Source of the DNA: Epiperipatus broadwayi
Lineage: Eukaryota; Onychophora; Udeonychophora; Euonychophora; Peripatidae
NCBI GenBank assembly: GCA_028023455.1
Contig: JAQFVV010006342.1
Span: 2,995,001 to 3,059,000 of the forward strand
Reading direction: 5' to 3'
Length of the DNA stretch: 64,000 bases
Shown here piece by piece: positions 1 through 12,399 of the stretch (the first letter of the stretch is position 1; every line of letters begins with the position of its first letter). The translations under genes were made by a program, and so were the position numbers. The notes below the pieces were generated by a model that was not told the origin of the DNA, did not search any database, and was given only the letters and a program-made list of their open reading frames with translations.

Positions 1-2950
1 TTTTTTAATCTTTTGGTGTATCACTTAAACTAATATTCTTTAGGTTATTATGTTTAATTATTAAGTGATGATGCCCTAGATATATTCATAAATTATAGGG
101 CTTAACACAAGTATTCTGATATACCTACATATACTGACCTTAACAATATTGATTGATGACAATTACACCATAATCACAGGATAGGTCAATAGCAATAACA
201 ATAATATAATGTGTGGGTGTGTTGATTAGCAATAAGAATATTGACAACTAAATAAATTTTTAACACAACAATATTTATTTACATTATGTACAAGTCTCTT
301 TCAGACACATTATACGAAACAAGATAAATCCATTCCAAAATTAGGGATGGTAATTAATGATGTGGTAAGTAATAACCAACTAATATGACAAACATTTTGG
401 GATATGTTTCTTTATTATTCTATCAGGTAGACTAAGATAGTTAAACTTATTTGAGCTATTTTAGCATTGAAATTGCAAACAAAATGTATTAATATCCTTT
501 GGATATACGCAACTTTTAAATAATAAAAAATTATTTTAAATTACAATTTATTATATCAAACTGTAACTGTTTGAGTTATTAGAATATGATAAGGGCAATT
601 ATCACATTCCAATACAAATAATAATCTATTATAATTTACTATATAAAAAAAAATTTCATTGCATTGATGTGGGGCAAACATCATCAGTTAAATGCACACA
701 TGATACCAAAAACATTCACTAGGTCCACAACTTAACTATTTATTATTTAACTGATCTTAATAATTCATCAGTAAATACCTACTTGTTGAAAACCAATCCA
801 CATTGTCCATGTACACACCTTGCTCTTTTATGTAGAAGTTTTACAAACACTAGTAAGTTTGGGTTGGTCTGTTTATAAACTAATGAAGATTACACAACAT
901 CAGAAAGACACTATTTCAATTAGACAACCCTATAGCTATATTAGACTTTATCTTATCCTTGATATTCGATTTAAAAAATGCTACACTTTATCATACATGG
1001 TGGAATATTAACTATATAACTTCTTGAGGGATCTAAATAAAAGAGGATCTACAAAACAACATGATAGTTGTATAAGAATATGGCCAATTCTGATACCTTT
1101 TCATAGGTATAAAAGTGTGGGCAGTGCCTCTCCACTGGAAAACAGAATTCAGACCATGGGATCTATCTCTTTTAGACGTAACTATGCTCTAAGCATTAAC
1201 TCTTAATCAGCCCCAACAATATCATCCTCTCATATTAATCACAATGGGGAATTCTCTATCATCCCATGTACAATATTAATTATTATTATATCTAAGGCTT
1301 TTATATGTAGCCCAAACCTATCCTAAAATCTATCACAAATTCTGATCAATACAATAGCAAGTAAAACAACACGAATAATCTAAGTGGAAACATAAATATT
1401 CCATTGCACATTGCAGAAACTATTAATGTTTTACAAACAGACCACCAATATCAGTAAAATAACCATTAATTATTTCAAAATAATAATTATACCTTTTATT
1501 ATAGTAAGCCATGTACACATAAACAAGGAGGACTAAACTACATTGTGTATTTAGAGTGGACATTTTGTTCATAAGTGAAATTAAGCAATAATAAAAAAAA
1601 AAATACGTATTAAATTATTTTATATAATAGAACAATGGTATCATTATGTGTAGATTTTTGACCAGTTTGGGTCTATTTGTTCCCCTCCTCGATATAATAT
1701 TAACATCTGTTTTAGCAGTGAAAGAGATAAACATTTCTCTTTCGGACCAGATAGATAATATTTACCATTATGCTTTCCCTTCATTGGGAAAATAATATAA
1801 ATAGGGATAATAAATGTATATAATTTTATACACAGCTACATCATTACTTAATATATTCTATACCCTGGTATAGATATAACAAAAAAAAACCCTAATACCT
1901 GAATAACACATGAAAGAAAGAAAAAAAACGCATTACAATATTATATATAGCAATTAACAAACTAAATAAACATTACATTTTCTACCATTGGACTTTATCG
2001 AAGTTTGATTCGTTCTTATAAGTAAAACAATATGAAAACGGATATGATAAGCAAACATTCCTGAGTAATATATATATATATTGGTTATCCGGTTCAATAT
2101 TAACATCTTTAGACAAAATTCAAACAATTCTCCAATGGCAATAGAAATCCTTTATCGGATTGTGTACTAATGTAAGCATACTGAAGCAATATCAAAACAT
2201 TTTCGAGAATAAGTCATTTAAATAGGTTTAATTAGTATATATTGATTTGTCTATTTTATTTTTCTTCTCTTTTTCATCTGTTATATTCTTAAATAATCTG
2301 AGTGATTTTAAAACCATTTAAAATATTATTATGTTGCCAGTTATTCACTAACGATAAAATAAATAAATCCTTACACTTCCCTTTTATCAGCAAGTTAGGA
2401 TGTTTAAGTTATACTGAGAAGAATCTATTTAATTATAAATACGATCTTCTAAGCAAGGTTAATTAATATGTAACATGTTTTTCCAAATGGAGCACAATTA
2501 TAATCAGTTTATTACGATCTTTGAAAATAAACTTTTAAATCATTTATGAATTTTGTTTACTTGGTTTGTCTTTTTTTCCGTCCACAGTAATTGTCACAGT
2601 AAAAAAAACACTTAACATATTATTTCTTTATATGTGGTATAATCAAGGGAAAAAAATCAATATTTCTTTATTCACTATTATTGGCAATTCATTTCATACT
2701 TAAGAATGTTAAATAGAATTGATTTAATATTAAGCAATTATTAAGAATATATATGTGACTAACTACTTCCCGGGGGAATATCAGAGCAGACGATATCACT
2801 TTCCCCAATGAAATAAGGAATATTTTATACACTTTTTTTTAAAAAAAAACTAAACTAATTATTTTATATGATTTAAAGTGAAATTTTAATTTCTTCATTA
2901 TTTCTTGAAACTTTTCTTCAAATGATTTAGAATATTTTCTGGAAATATTA
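1..2950. other. AT-rich DNA, no recognised feature
   Basis: I read both strands and see no long ORF, no spliced coding signal, no tRNA or rRNA, and no copy of the repeat families found elsewhere in the window. Short ORFs of about 60 codons (820-1011, 1024-1206) look random for this base composition. It is probably intergenic or intronic. Confidence 0.6.
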
Positions 2951-2970
2951 ATGAATCATCATCATCATCA

Positions 2971-3430
2971 TCAACCATTATCAATCCACTGCAGGATGAA
3001 GGTCTCTCCAAGTTTAATCCATCTTCTCCGATTTTTAGCTTCTCTTCTCCACATCACCCCTGCACACTTTCTTATTTCAACCATCCATCTCACATGTGGT
3101 CTCTTTCTGGATCTTTTACAATCTCTTGGAATCCAGTTTAAAATTTCAATTGTCCATCTATTATCATCTCTTCTAGCAATATGTCCAGCCCAACTCCACT
3201 TCAATCTTTTAATTTTTTTCAATGAGGTCAGTAACACCTGTTTGTTCTCTTACCCATACATCGTGTTTTCGATCTCTTCTTGTCACTCCCAACATACATC
3301 TCTCCATACTTCTTTTAGTGGTATGAAGTCTCTGTATTGCTCTTCTATTAAGTGTCCAAGTCTCAGATCCATAAGTAAGAACTGGTAAAACACAATTGTT
3401 AAAAACCTTCCTTTTCAAACACATAGGCAT
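2971..3430 (-). pseudogene. RTE C-terminal domain
   Basis: Two overlapping open segments (3209-3430 and 2971-3237) together form the usual RTE C-terminus: LPVLTYGSETWTL, then a basic stretch, KWSWAGHIARR, and RPHVRWMVEI with WRREAKNRRRW. It ends at a stop just before the TGATGA tail. A frameshift near 3230 divides it. The function of this domain in RTE elements is poorly known; nucleic-acid binding is suggested by its charge. Confidence 0.82.
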
Positions 3431-4158
3431 ATTTCCTTTAATATCAAGTTATTTCTACCAAAAGCACTCCAACCAAGTTTAATTCTATGATTAATTTCTT
3501 CCATTATGTTTCCAACTGTATTAATAATCTGACCAAGGTATTTGTAACTGTTAACTTCTTCTAATTCATCATAATCAATCTTTATTTTCATATTTTGAGC
3601 AAATCGATTAAACATTACTTTAGTCTTTTTAACATTTATCTTTAGTTCTACTTTCCTACTTTCATCTGATAATTCCTGCAACATATCCTGCAGCTCTGAA
3701 GCATTATTAGCAAAAACAACTACATCATCTGCAAAATCTAAATGACTTAAATAATCTCCATTTATTTTCACTCCTTTAGTTTCCCATTTTAATCCCCAAA
3801 ATACTTCTTGCAGCACTGTTGTAAAAAGTTTTGGAGATATGGAGTCACCTTGTCTGACACCTTTCTCAATGTTGACTTTCCCAGTATCATTATGTAATCT
3901 AATTGTTGCTGTTGAATTTTTATAAATATTCTTCAAAATATGACAATATCCTGGATCTATACCTTGATGATCCAATGCTTTAATCACTGAAGAAATGTTT
4001 ATAGAATCAAATGCCTTTTCATAATCTACAAATCCAAAACATAATGACAACTCATATTCATTCGTCCTTTCTATAACTTCTCTCAACACCTGGATATGAT
4101 CTACTGTACTAAAATCACTTTTAAATCCAGCTTGTTCTCTTGGTTGGTGGAAATCCAA
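3415..4158 (-). pseudogene. RTE reverse transcriptase core
   Basis: This is the polymerase domain that copies element RNA at the nicked target. Motifs in order are the [13 protein letters not shown] block, [12 protein letters not shown] with the first catalytic aspartate, [11 protein letters not shown], and [12 protein letters not shown] with the catalytic DD pair. They are followed by the thumb-like [10 protein letters not shown] and YKYLGQIIN blocks. All RT signature residues I can check are present, so the catalytic core is intact even though the whole element is not. The frame is lost just after AFGRNN near 3450 by a frameshift. Confidence 0.9.
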
Positions 4159-4159
4159 T

Positions 4160-4992
4160 GTTCTCTGTAGACGAGTTGTAATTATCTTGGTAAAAATTTT
4201 ATATAAAACTGATAAAAGGCTGATAGGTCTGTAATTTCTAATATCTTCTTTATCACCTTTTTTAAATATTAATATTATTATAGCATTCTTTCAATCATCC
4301 AGTACATTTTTATCATTTAGATATTTGGTATATAACTTTGCTAAAAAAATTTATATTTCCTCACCTGCTTCTTTTAATATATCAATTATAATTCCATCAT
4401 TACCTGGAGCCTTTCCTTTCTTCATACATTTAATTGCGTGTCTCACTTCTTCATTTAAAATTCTGGGCAATTCGGAAGATGTAATAGATATAGGAGGTAC
4501 TTGTTCTTTATTACTATATAATTCTTGATAAAAATCTTCTACCAATTTCATGATGTCATCTCTCTTTTTAGTAACAATTCCATCTTTTTTTCTTATTGCA
4601 GATATAAATTTCCTACCAATACCAAAATGTTGTTTTACATTCTTAAGACTTTTATTTTCTTCTACAGCTTTCCTTGCTAGTTCATAGTTATACTTTCTTA
4701 TATCATTTTCAACTCCTTTCTACACCATTTTACAAAATTCGAGATATTCAATTCTTTTTAATGCATCATTTTTGTATATCTTCATATTCCTTCTTTTCTT
4801 CATAAATTCTCTAGTCTCAGTAGAAATTTTATTGGTCACTTGCTGCTTTTTTCTACCAGCTATCTTTGTTGCAGTTTTTAAAAGTGTATCAGTTATTTTC
4901 TTATTAATTTCATTCAAATCTGAATCATGTTCAAAATCTACTAATACTTGAAACCGATTTGTAAGTTCTAATTTAAATTCATTAGAATGTTT
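4160..4992 (-). pseudogene. RTE linker and N-terminal reverse transcriptase
   Basis: This continues the element between the endonuclease and the RT core. Open segments at 4720-4917 and 4351-4551 are lysine-rich and then carry KKGKAPGNDGI, the usual block before RT motif 1 in RTE and related LINEs. About 70 codons later comes the [19 protein letters not shown] block. Stops interrupt the frame at 4718 and 4349 and close to 4290. These are ordinary decay in a dead copy. Confidence 0.8.
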
Positions 4993-5580
4993 CTAAAGAT
5001 TAGGAATATCAACTGTAAATATTGTTTTTCTTAATAATTTTTGTCTCTCTAGTTTCACATTAACACGTATCTTACATCTTACTAATCGATGATCACTTCG
5101 TGTGTTAAATTTATTAAGAACATTACAATCTTGAAATATGTGTTTCCTGTTAGTCAAAATATAATCCATTTCTGCTGTACCTTCATTTGGATGCTTCCAT
5201 GTCCATTTCCTTTTAACATTTTTCTCAAAAAAAGAATTCATAATATAAAGTTTTTCTTTTTCTGCAAACTCCACAAGTCTATGTCCTCTCTCATTTCTAT
5301 TACCATAACCAAAATTACCTACAGCACTTTCATCTTTCATTTGTTTACCAATTCTAGCATTAAAGTCTCCCATAACAATTTTAAAATGTTGTTTACTCTG
5401 ATCAAAAGCCTTTTGTACATCCATATAAAAATCTTCTACTACTTCATCACTATGAGAACTTGTTGGGGCATAAACCTGAATTATCTGCATTTGGTATCTG
5501 CTATTAAGTTGTATAACTAATCTTGCCACTCTGTCCGATACATAAACATTTTTCTGCTTAATGCTGAATTAATAACAGCG
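4993..5580 (-). pseudogene. RTE endonuclease domain
   Basis: This would nick target DNA to prime reverse transcription. Visible motifs are the QVYAPTS segment, the catalytic GDFNARIG block, and the C-terminal SDHRLVRCKI block holding the catalytic Asp-His pair. These are the expected conserved parts of the LINE APE-like endonuclease. The open frame starts at an internal Met at 5529, but the same frame runs upstream to about 5570 without a stop (residues SIKQKNVYVSDRVARL), so the Met is not the true start. A stop follows IPNL at 4993. The domain core looks intact, although the catalytic residues of its missing N-terminal part cannot be assessed. Confidence 0.88.
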
Positions 5581-5730
5581 TGAAAATTAAAATTCTTTAA
5601 TCTTTTTTTTTTTTTTTTCAGTCTAAATAACTTTTGTGTTATGATTAGTTCTGATAATTGGTTAAAATAATGAAGACAAAAATAAATGCTTACATTTTCT
5701 GGGATTATTTTCCGTTCCAAATAGTACATT

Positions 5731-6582
5731 TTGGCAAATACTTATTCAAATAGCGGTCCTTCCAGTGTTTCCTTCAGTAGGCAAAGTTAAGAATCTAAGC
5801 TCGATGGAAAGTAGGGTAGAGATTTTCACAGGGTTATTGAGTTTACTCCATAGTATTCAAATCCATCTATCTATGAAATATTGTTCCAATTAATTTTTAA
5901 AAAAAAATTATTATTTTCTAGCTTATTTCTTTTATTTTACTTCAGAAGTGGAGTTGTAGTCTTGTTCCATTTACCTTTTTTCAGTAGTCCCCTCCCCCTA
6001 CAAACTTTTATATTATATACTTTGTATTATCTGGCAGGATTGGTTCTATTATGGGCCAATCACTGTAAAATGTGAATAAATTAAGTTTTATCCCTCTAGT
6101 GAGAATCATCTAGACTGATGCATTTCAATTTACATTAAAATATAGTATATTTAAAGATTGTTTATAAAAAATTTAGAAGACTTATAAATTGATTTTGCTG
6201 TTTGTTTTTAATTATTGTTTAACAATACCAATAAAATAAAGTGTTAAACATTTTTTATGCTTCCCAATAATATTTTAATACTATTAAAACAACATCTGAA
6301 ATAGCTGCCACTGGAACATGTGATAAAATGTTTATGGGATTTATAACCACTCTATCAGACTTTCCAGTGTCTCACAATCAGTCAAGACCATCATCACCTC
6401 TTAAGATATTTTTTTTTGATGAGCTTTTGCTTAGTGGGAAAATTATAATCCACAAGCATTTCACTCTATAACTAGTCTCTACACATTGATGTTCCATATC
6501 TTAACAAATTATTACCAATTAAAATTTAAAATTTTACACATTTATCCACTGGATAAAACCTACTATCTTTGAGCCAAAACAT
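5731..6582. other. no recognised feature
   Basis: AT-rich DNA with T tracts. I see no coding signal or recognised repeat. Confidence 0.5.
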
Positions 6583-6589
6583 ATGGTTA

Positions 6590-6591
6590 CA

Positions 6592-6624
<33 letters not shown>

Positions 6625-6662
6625 TATATATATGTAATTCATATATATATATATATATATAT
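6590..6662. repeat. (TA)n microsatellite
   Basis: Interrupted runs of alternating T and A flank a short non-repeat spacer. The 80-codon ORF across it is a by-product of the repeat. Confidence 0.9.
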
Positions 6663-6935
6663 AACAATTTTATATACCCTGGGATTAATATATAATTTGG
6701 TCATATATAAATGTGGTAATCAGGGCTGGAATTTTCATAATTGGATCTTTTGCTCCTTTGTAGAGGTCTTAATTATCCTCCTGATATTTACCAGCATTTT
6801 CTTGAAATTTCATGACTCCTATTGAGTTGCCTTTAAATTTGAGATTTCTTTTCTTAAATTTGCTTTTCTATAATTCATGAGAGTAGCAACTTTTTTTATG
6901 TAATTGAAATTCAACTTTCGAGCACTTGCATGTGA

Positions 6936-7192
6936 TTGTAAAAAAAGCTTATCATAAATGCATTTTGAATCAAGCTTAATGCTTTCAACAACTACTTATG
7001 GCCTTATATTTATAGGGATGATGTTTACATGAGCCATATAATTTGAATACATTAGAATAAACTTTTTGCATATGTATACACATACTCAACCATGTAAATA
7101 TCATTACTATAAATATGAGATTTTAAATAGTCCTCGAAAGCACTAAGCTTGATTCAAACGCATTTATGATAAGCTTTTTTTACAAAATTTTT
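6936..7192. repeat. foldback repeat with ~48-bp inverted arms
   Basis: The left arm begins AAAAAAAGCTTATCATAAAT near 6941 and ends in AATGCTTTC. The right arm at about 7136-7185 is its reverse complement with only a few differences. The arms are separated by about 145 bp of AT-rich spacer. It could be a small MITE, but no target duplication is evident and I saw no second copy here. Confidence 0.65.
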
Positions 7193-7210
7193 AGATCCAG
7201 CACCGGTTGA

Positions 7211-9000
7211 ATCAAAACAAGATCAGCCCCTGGATGGTCCCTCGATCTCCGTTTTATCTCACAATTTTTCATCTACCTACAATTCATTTAAAAACCAATA
7301 AAAATTATTTTTTATTAAATTTTAATATTCTGACAAACCAGCTGTGGAATCAATCTACTGTCATAATCAATATAATTTTCCCATACCATGTGACCTTCAG
7401 CTGCAAAGTCAAAATTTTATTATTAACAAATATTATGCAACAAATGTTTTTTTAATGATATTTTACATAACACAATAGTAATAAATATAAAATTCAAAGT
7501 TATACCCTTTATTAAACCCTTAAATATTTCATTTAAAATAATTTTATCCACACATTTACTTTATTTACTTATTTTAAACAATATGGGAGTTAAATAATTT
7601 TTTTATTCTTAGGTTTCCATGTCTCTGCATGCACATATTCTCACATACGTCTGGCATTACATTAATTGTTTAAAATTATTTTTAAAATTACAACAATAAA
7701 ATGTTAATGATTATTTAATTTAACTAACTTTTATAACTAGAATGCTAAACTACAAAACTAATAACAAATATTCTTATTTCCTTTTAATAAAAACTTACAT
7801 ATCATTTCTTTTTTTAAAATTTATTATTACTTATTCCGACTTATTTATAATATCTTATTATTATTCTTTAGACATTAGAATGGATTATACAGTAGTTATT
7901 TTAGAATACATTTAATACTATTTATCAATTCACAATTATTTTTTTAACACTTGCTTATGTTAAATTATTACCTAACATCCCTTATCAAACCAACTGACAC
8001 TATTAAAAATATTTAGATTATCCTATTTTAATAATTAACTAAGTTAATTTCCATTTTTATCATTCTTTTTTTTTAATCTGAAATTTTAAACAAAAGGTTA
8101 AGCTAAGATAACCTTGATTACCTCTTGGAACTAAGTGACACTTCAGTTAGGTACAATATATATATAAAAACAATCCATGATTAAACTGAATCAAATAGAT
8201 AATAAAAATATATTATATTTTTCCTTCTTTAATTTTTCTTCTTCAAATTGAGATTATCTTTCAATTGCAATTCAAAAATTCATGTCTATAGATTAAAAAT
8301 CTTACATTTAAAAAATAATAAATAAGATAATCCAAAACTATTTATAATTAATTAATTAAATTATTTGTTCTGAAATTCATGGAATAGAAATCTAAAATAA
8401 AACTGAAAAAAAAAATTAGCACAAAAAAGAAATAAAATGGTGAAAAGGGAAAGGTAGAGCAATAGATTGAGATCTGAAAAAGACTGCGAGGAACAGTCAA
8501 AATTGTTATTATATTAATAAAAATTATTTGCTTTAAGGTGTAAGAAGACTGTGATCATTTAATAAGATATATTGTTGTAAAAAAAAAAAATTAGAAAAGT
8601 TTGTTTTTTCTTCAAAATTTTACTTGATTTAATAAATCTGAAGACATTATTCTATTTTGTATTAATAAAGCAATTACACAGTATTTCTATAGCTTTTAAT
8701 TATACAAATTTAACAAAATTTGCTCAATTAAGATGCCCTGGAAAAGACTTATTTTGGGGATAAAAAAATACAGGATTCCAACTCCAATATAGTGGTGATA
8801 TTTAACAACTGGTAGATAAATTAAAATCTTCAAAGCTTTCAGGAAATGTTTCGAGAGTCATCAGATTAAAGTAAAAAAGTATGTTTAAAGATAAATTATT
8901 TAATGGATTTACTCAAAAGAAAATGTAAAATGATAACTGTGAATTTTTCCACCCTTATACAAATGAAATTCAGTAATATTTGTTTGAAATTAAATATTTT
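7211..9000. other. AT-rich DNA, no recognised feature
   Basis: Very AT-rich, with poly-A and poly-T tracts and no coding signal. If the exons at 9.07-9.89 kb belong to a gene on the minus strand, this would lie in its downstream intron. Confidence 0.5.
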
Positions 9001-9067
9001 AAGAAGTTTCTTATTTATTTTTGGGGTATAATATATATATACATTACAAATTTTAAGTTAAACTTAC

Positions 9068-9187
9068 TGTTGAATTCCATAATAGGAGCTCTAAGGTCCA
9101 GAAATTTTAAGACTTCAGCATCTTCACAACCTAATTCTTGAAGGGCTATGGCTTCATCGGACATTGCTATGTAAGCATCACCCAAGC
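9068..9187 (-). CDS. internal exon of an unidentified gene
   Basis: This 120-nt exon reads LGDAYIAMSDEAIALQELG and on to APIMEFN. It is bounded by a clear acceptor (CTATTACAG before GCTTGGG at 9187) and a clear donor (CAACA then GTAAGTTT below 9068). It begins and ends in phase 1 and contains no stop. It joins in phase with the exon at 9784-9887 across a 596-nt intron. The codon mix and residue composition (many D, E, A, L; no low complexity) are quite unlike the random ORFs around it. The residues suggest amphipathic helices, but I do not recognise the family and assign no function. Confidence 0.68.
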
Positions 9188-9783
9188 CTGTAATAGAAGG
9201 GTACATTTTAATATATAACTTTAAAAAGCAATATAAAGAAGCCTACAAAGATTATTATTGTGAAATTAACTAGTTCAGCAACTAGCTGTAAATTCAATAA
9301 TCAGTTAAATTATAGTTCACGGTTTATGCATAGACTAAAAGTTGAGCAGATTGGACTGCCCAATGTAGCTTCTATTATTCATCTGATTCATAATCAAAAT
9401 GTAACAGCTATTGACTTATGTAAACCATGAACCAATAGTTAACTGCTGAGAAAGTATGAAAGAATTGAAGAATTTAATAAAGTCATTATAATATATAGGG
9501 TATATGAGCACAGACTTTTACAACACACATGTTGAAAAGATAAATAATCACCAATATCCGTATTTCATGCTAAATCAGCAATCATCAGTTGGTCCAGACT
9601 ATCATCTCTACACATATGTGCAATAAGTGCTCAGATATATATTAAGATAGCCAATCTTCATACTTTAATGGACGGGCTTCAATCTACTCCAACTCTGAAT
9701 TGAAGAAATCTTTACATATTTCTTCGTGAAGGTTTGTTATATATATATTAAACAAATATGCCATTTTGAAATGAAATACTCAC
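9188..9783 (-). other. intron of the unidentified gene
   Basis: It has GTGAGT at the 5' end (below 9783) and CTATTACAG at the 3' end (above 9187). It contains a fragment of dispersed repeat family B at about 9490-9720. Confidence 0.6.
9490..9720 (+). repeat. dispersed repeat family B, fragment
   Basis: It shares ordered blocks with copies near 20.2, 30.3, 40.7-41.4 and 46.8 kb: a block like 'gagcacagacttt', then 'cagcaatcatcagttggt', then 'ctttaatggacgggcttcaat'. It has no coding capacity. Confidence 0.65.
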
Positions 9784-9887
9784 TCTTGTTAGCCAATACT
9801 TGTTGGTAGGTTTCCATTTTACAAAAATAAAGTAGGAAATATATAAGCTGATCATGGCTATAATTGTAAACGTTCTTCCTTCCCGTA
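9784..9887 (-). CDS. internal exon of an unidentified gene (upstream exon)
   Basis: This 104-nt exon begins after a polypyrimidine acceptor (T-rich run, then TACAG, before TACGGGA at 9887). It ends at AACAAGA followed by GTGAGT below 9784. It holds 34 complete codons, from TGRKNVYNYSHDQ to METYQQVLANK. One nucleotide is left at each end, so its final A joins GC of the next exon to make Ser. The other two frames give a stop or a hydrophobic nonsense peptide. Upstream exons were not found with confidence; a weak candidate first exon is at 12.3 kb. The protein family is not recognised. Confidence 0.65.
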
Positions 9888-10710
9888 CTGTAAAAAAAAA
9901 ATTATTATATATGTAGTAAAAAATTTATTATTAAAAATTAATGAAATAAATAGATTTCTATATACATTTTTGTTTTGTATATGAAAGATGGTGAAATCAT
10001 TAATTATAAAATGCTGTTTTTAAAGATTTATATATAATACTAAAAACTGATTCTATTTCAAATATAATGATGTATTCAAATAATAATTTATAGCTATTTT
10101 TATATTTCCAGACGTGGTCCGGTCAACGTTAGCTGGAGTAGCAAATGTAAGAATATCTAAGTGAAACTAAATCAGCAGATATCTTAATTGCTAATAAATA
10201 AACATATTTTCACTGACGAATACAAAACAAGACAAATATAATGGTAATTAAAACTTTTAAAACCAAACGTTACTTTTTTCAGCAGCGCACTTTTAGGAAA
10301 CAAACATAAGTTTGAATAAAGCCACAAAGATTTAATGTACTGTATATTGAAATTCGGATTCATGTCAACAAGAATCGCGAATATAAATCAGAAAAAATCT
10401 TATTTTGCTAATAAATATATTTTCACTTATGGATAAATAGCAAGATTAATGTAATAATTATTTTGAAAACTTTTAAAACTGTACATGTATAAAAAAAAAA
10501 AAAAAAAATAGAATCAGTTGAACATATATTAATATAAGAAAAAGATCTCTATTTGGAGCAACATCAAATATAAGAATATTTAAATGAATGAGAGAAATAA
10601 TGGTAGAATTAATTAATTTTGGAGTAGTGGGACGCCTAGCATTTTCAATTCTGATACATCCTACGGATGAAACAATAAATCGATTAGTATATATATATCC
10701 CCCCCCCCCC
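9888..10710. other. degenerate direct repeats, no gene
   Basis: A block reading 'tttgctaataaatatattttcact..' near 10,400 also occurs near 10,185, and a 'gtaagaatatctaa' block near 10,150 recurs near 10,570. This looks like an old duplication of about 220-400 bp. The poly-C run at 10,699-10,710 abuts the next repeat. Confidence 0.4.
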
Positions 10711-10785
10711 ATGTGTCATAGCATCAGCCGGGAAGCGAACCCGCTAACCCGGGACAACTGCTTGTAAAGCAGCCGTCTAAATTTA
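10711..10785 (-). repeat. tRNA-like SINE copy, head truncated
   Basis: On the minus strand it carries the anticodon-arm and T-arm part of a tRNA-like sequence (GGGTTCGCTTCCCGG), then the shared tail GATGCTATGACACATGG and a poly-G run. Homology with the copy at 42 kb continues beyond the tRNA-like part, to about 10,900. The tRNA acceptor end and A box are missing, so it is not a functional tRNA. Confidence 0.75.
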
Positions 10786-11070
10786 AAAAACAAAAACAAA
10801 ACAAAGAACACACAAAATAACTCAAATGATTTGTAAGATGAAATTGCTGGATTTATTTGCTGAGAGCATTATTTGGACATAAGAAAGGACCCTCATATTC
10901 ATTCATATGGTTTTATAATTATAAAGTTAATTAAAAAGCTTAAAAACTGGTTTTACAATAAATTCCCATTAATTAAATGTTAATTAGAAAACTAAAGAAA
11001 CATCCGAACAACTTAAAATCAAATCTCAAAATTTAGTACTAACATAAACAAAATAAATATTAAAAGTCTT

Positions 11071-11173
11071 GCATTGGTGGTCGAGAGGTCAGCGCGACTG
11101 CCTTTCACTTGCAGGCAGTTGCCCGGGTTCGCGTCCCGGCCGATGCTATGACACTTAAAAAAAAAAAAAAAAT
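11071..11173 (+). repeat. tRNA-derived SINE with poly-A tail
   Basis: It starts GCATTGGTGGTCGAGAGGTC and has a T-arm GGGTTCGCGTCCCGG. The 7-bp acceptor stem GCATTGG can pair with CCGATGC. After the tRNA body comes TATGACACTT and a run of A. The anticodon loop is enlarged, so this is a SINE and not a working tRNA. It matches the Gly(TCC)-like copy at 52.4 kb best. Pol III A- and B-box-like segments are visible. Confidence 0.8.
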
Positions 11174-11179
11174 TAAAAT

Positions 11180-12280
11180 ATTTTGTATAAAATAATCTAT
11201 ATATATATATAAAACCCTTTTGAAATATCTTTGTAAAATCACCTAAATAAACATGCAGATAAAGATTTATAAAACATAATTTTTTTTAAAAAAAAACCTA
11301 TAAATTTATGTTCGAACAAGGATTAGAATACAAATAGTTTCCTTAGCTGGGCTAAACAATAAAATATTTTCACGAGATAGTCATTGGTAATACTATAATA
11401 GTGTTACAAAATTTGAAGAATAAATAAAATTTCTTAAGCAACGACATTACTATTTGCTATATATATACAAGCAAAAAGTATGTACCGTATATACATTTTC
11501 TATTTCATCATCTGTTTTTTGTATTACAACTCATAATAATTTTGTAAAACTGCATGTGTAACATGTATTTAGTAATTATATATGTATTTTATTTATTTAT
11601 TAAATATTACATAAAGTTAAATTATCTGATAAATTCCATTCTGCTTTGCGTTTCTGCCTGTCTAAATGCTTGTGTACGTAGAAAGTGTTAATAAAAAAAA
11701 TGGTTTCCTAATTTTAAAAAAAATATTAGTATTGCTGTGTATTGTGATTAATCAACAGTAATTGTATTTTTTTACAAATAATCCCACACACACTTAAATT
11801 AATTTGTATATAAGAATTTATTGTATCAACAAATTAATTCCTACATACATATATACGCGTTATCATATATCCCTTGCGGCTTATTTAAACTAATAATCAG
11901 CCCTGTGAACCCTATAACTATCCTTCGGTTCGCTTTGGGACTCTACGGTTGCAAAATTCACCTGGAAAATCCTCTGTTTAAACGTGCTCTTCTTGATCCT
12001 TTACATTGGTCTAAATTCCCAATGCAATAAAAACGCAGTCTTTCCCCTTATATTTCAGCTTAAACTTTAAAATAATTTATTTCCACAAAATATATTGTAA
12101 CAGTCTGTATATACACGTGTTGCACAGGTGTGTGTATATATACGAGTTACATAGTTCACTTGTTTTTATTTATTAAAAAATATATAAAATTTCAAAAAAT
12201 ATATCAGAATCAATACTTGAAAATATAGAAATTAAAATACAGGGAAATGTAGAGATAAGTTAGAAACTAATAATTATAAC
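11180..12280. other. no recognised feature
   Basis: AT-rich DNA with a slightly GC-richer patch at 11,860-12,050 that has a 69-codon ORF without recognisable motifs. Confidence 0.45.
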
Positions 12281-12399
12281 TTGTCTTTCTTTTATACACC
12301 GAATGTTGTGTTCGGTCATTTTCTCCGCTATTCTCCCGTGTGCCATTTAGCAAAATGCCGTAACATATTACTCTTACTCGCCTTCTGCCGAAGTTTCAA

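Larger units (their letters stand above)
2951..5580 (-). mobile_element. RTE-clade non-LTR retrotransposon (LINE), 5' truncated
   Basis: Reading the minus strand gives, in order, an apurinic-type endonuclease, a linker, a reverse transcriptase and a C-terminal basic domain, then a 3' end closing in a TGATGATGATGATGATTC tail at 2951-2972. A single EN-RT polyprotein with a very short microsatellite-like tail is typical of the RTE clade. The frame is broken by a handful of stops (near 4990, 4718 and 4349) and by frameshifts (near 3430 and 3230), so it is dead but fairly young. The 5' part is lost: homology fades at about 5580, next to a T-rich tract. At least four older relics of the same family lie at 13.45, 48-52, 56.6-61.5 and 63.1-64 kb. 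The clade call is from motif recognition, not a tree. Confidence 0.9.

Noticed and set aside
2951-3388. 145-codon plus-strand ORF with a His run
   Set aside because: It is the complement of the RTE C-terminal domain, and the His run is the TGATGA tail read backwards.
5089-5520. 143-codon plus-strand ORF
   Set aside because: It is the antisense of the RTE endonuclease.
10100-10160. Possible 35-nt micro-exon on the plus strand (TATTTCCAG ... AAATGTAAGAA)
   Set aside because: It lies in a duplicated block, and no phase-compatible partner exon was found.
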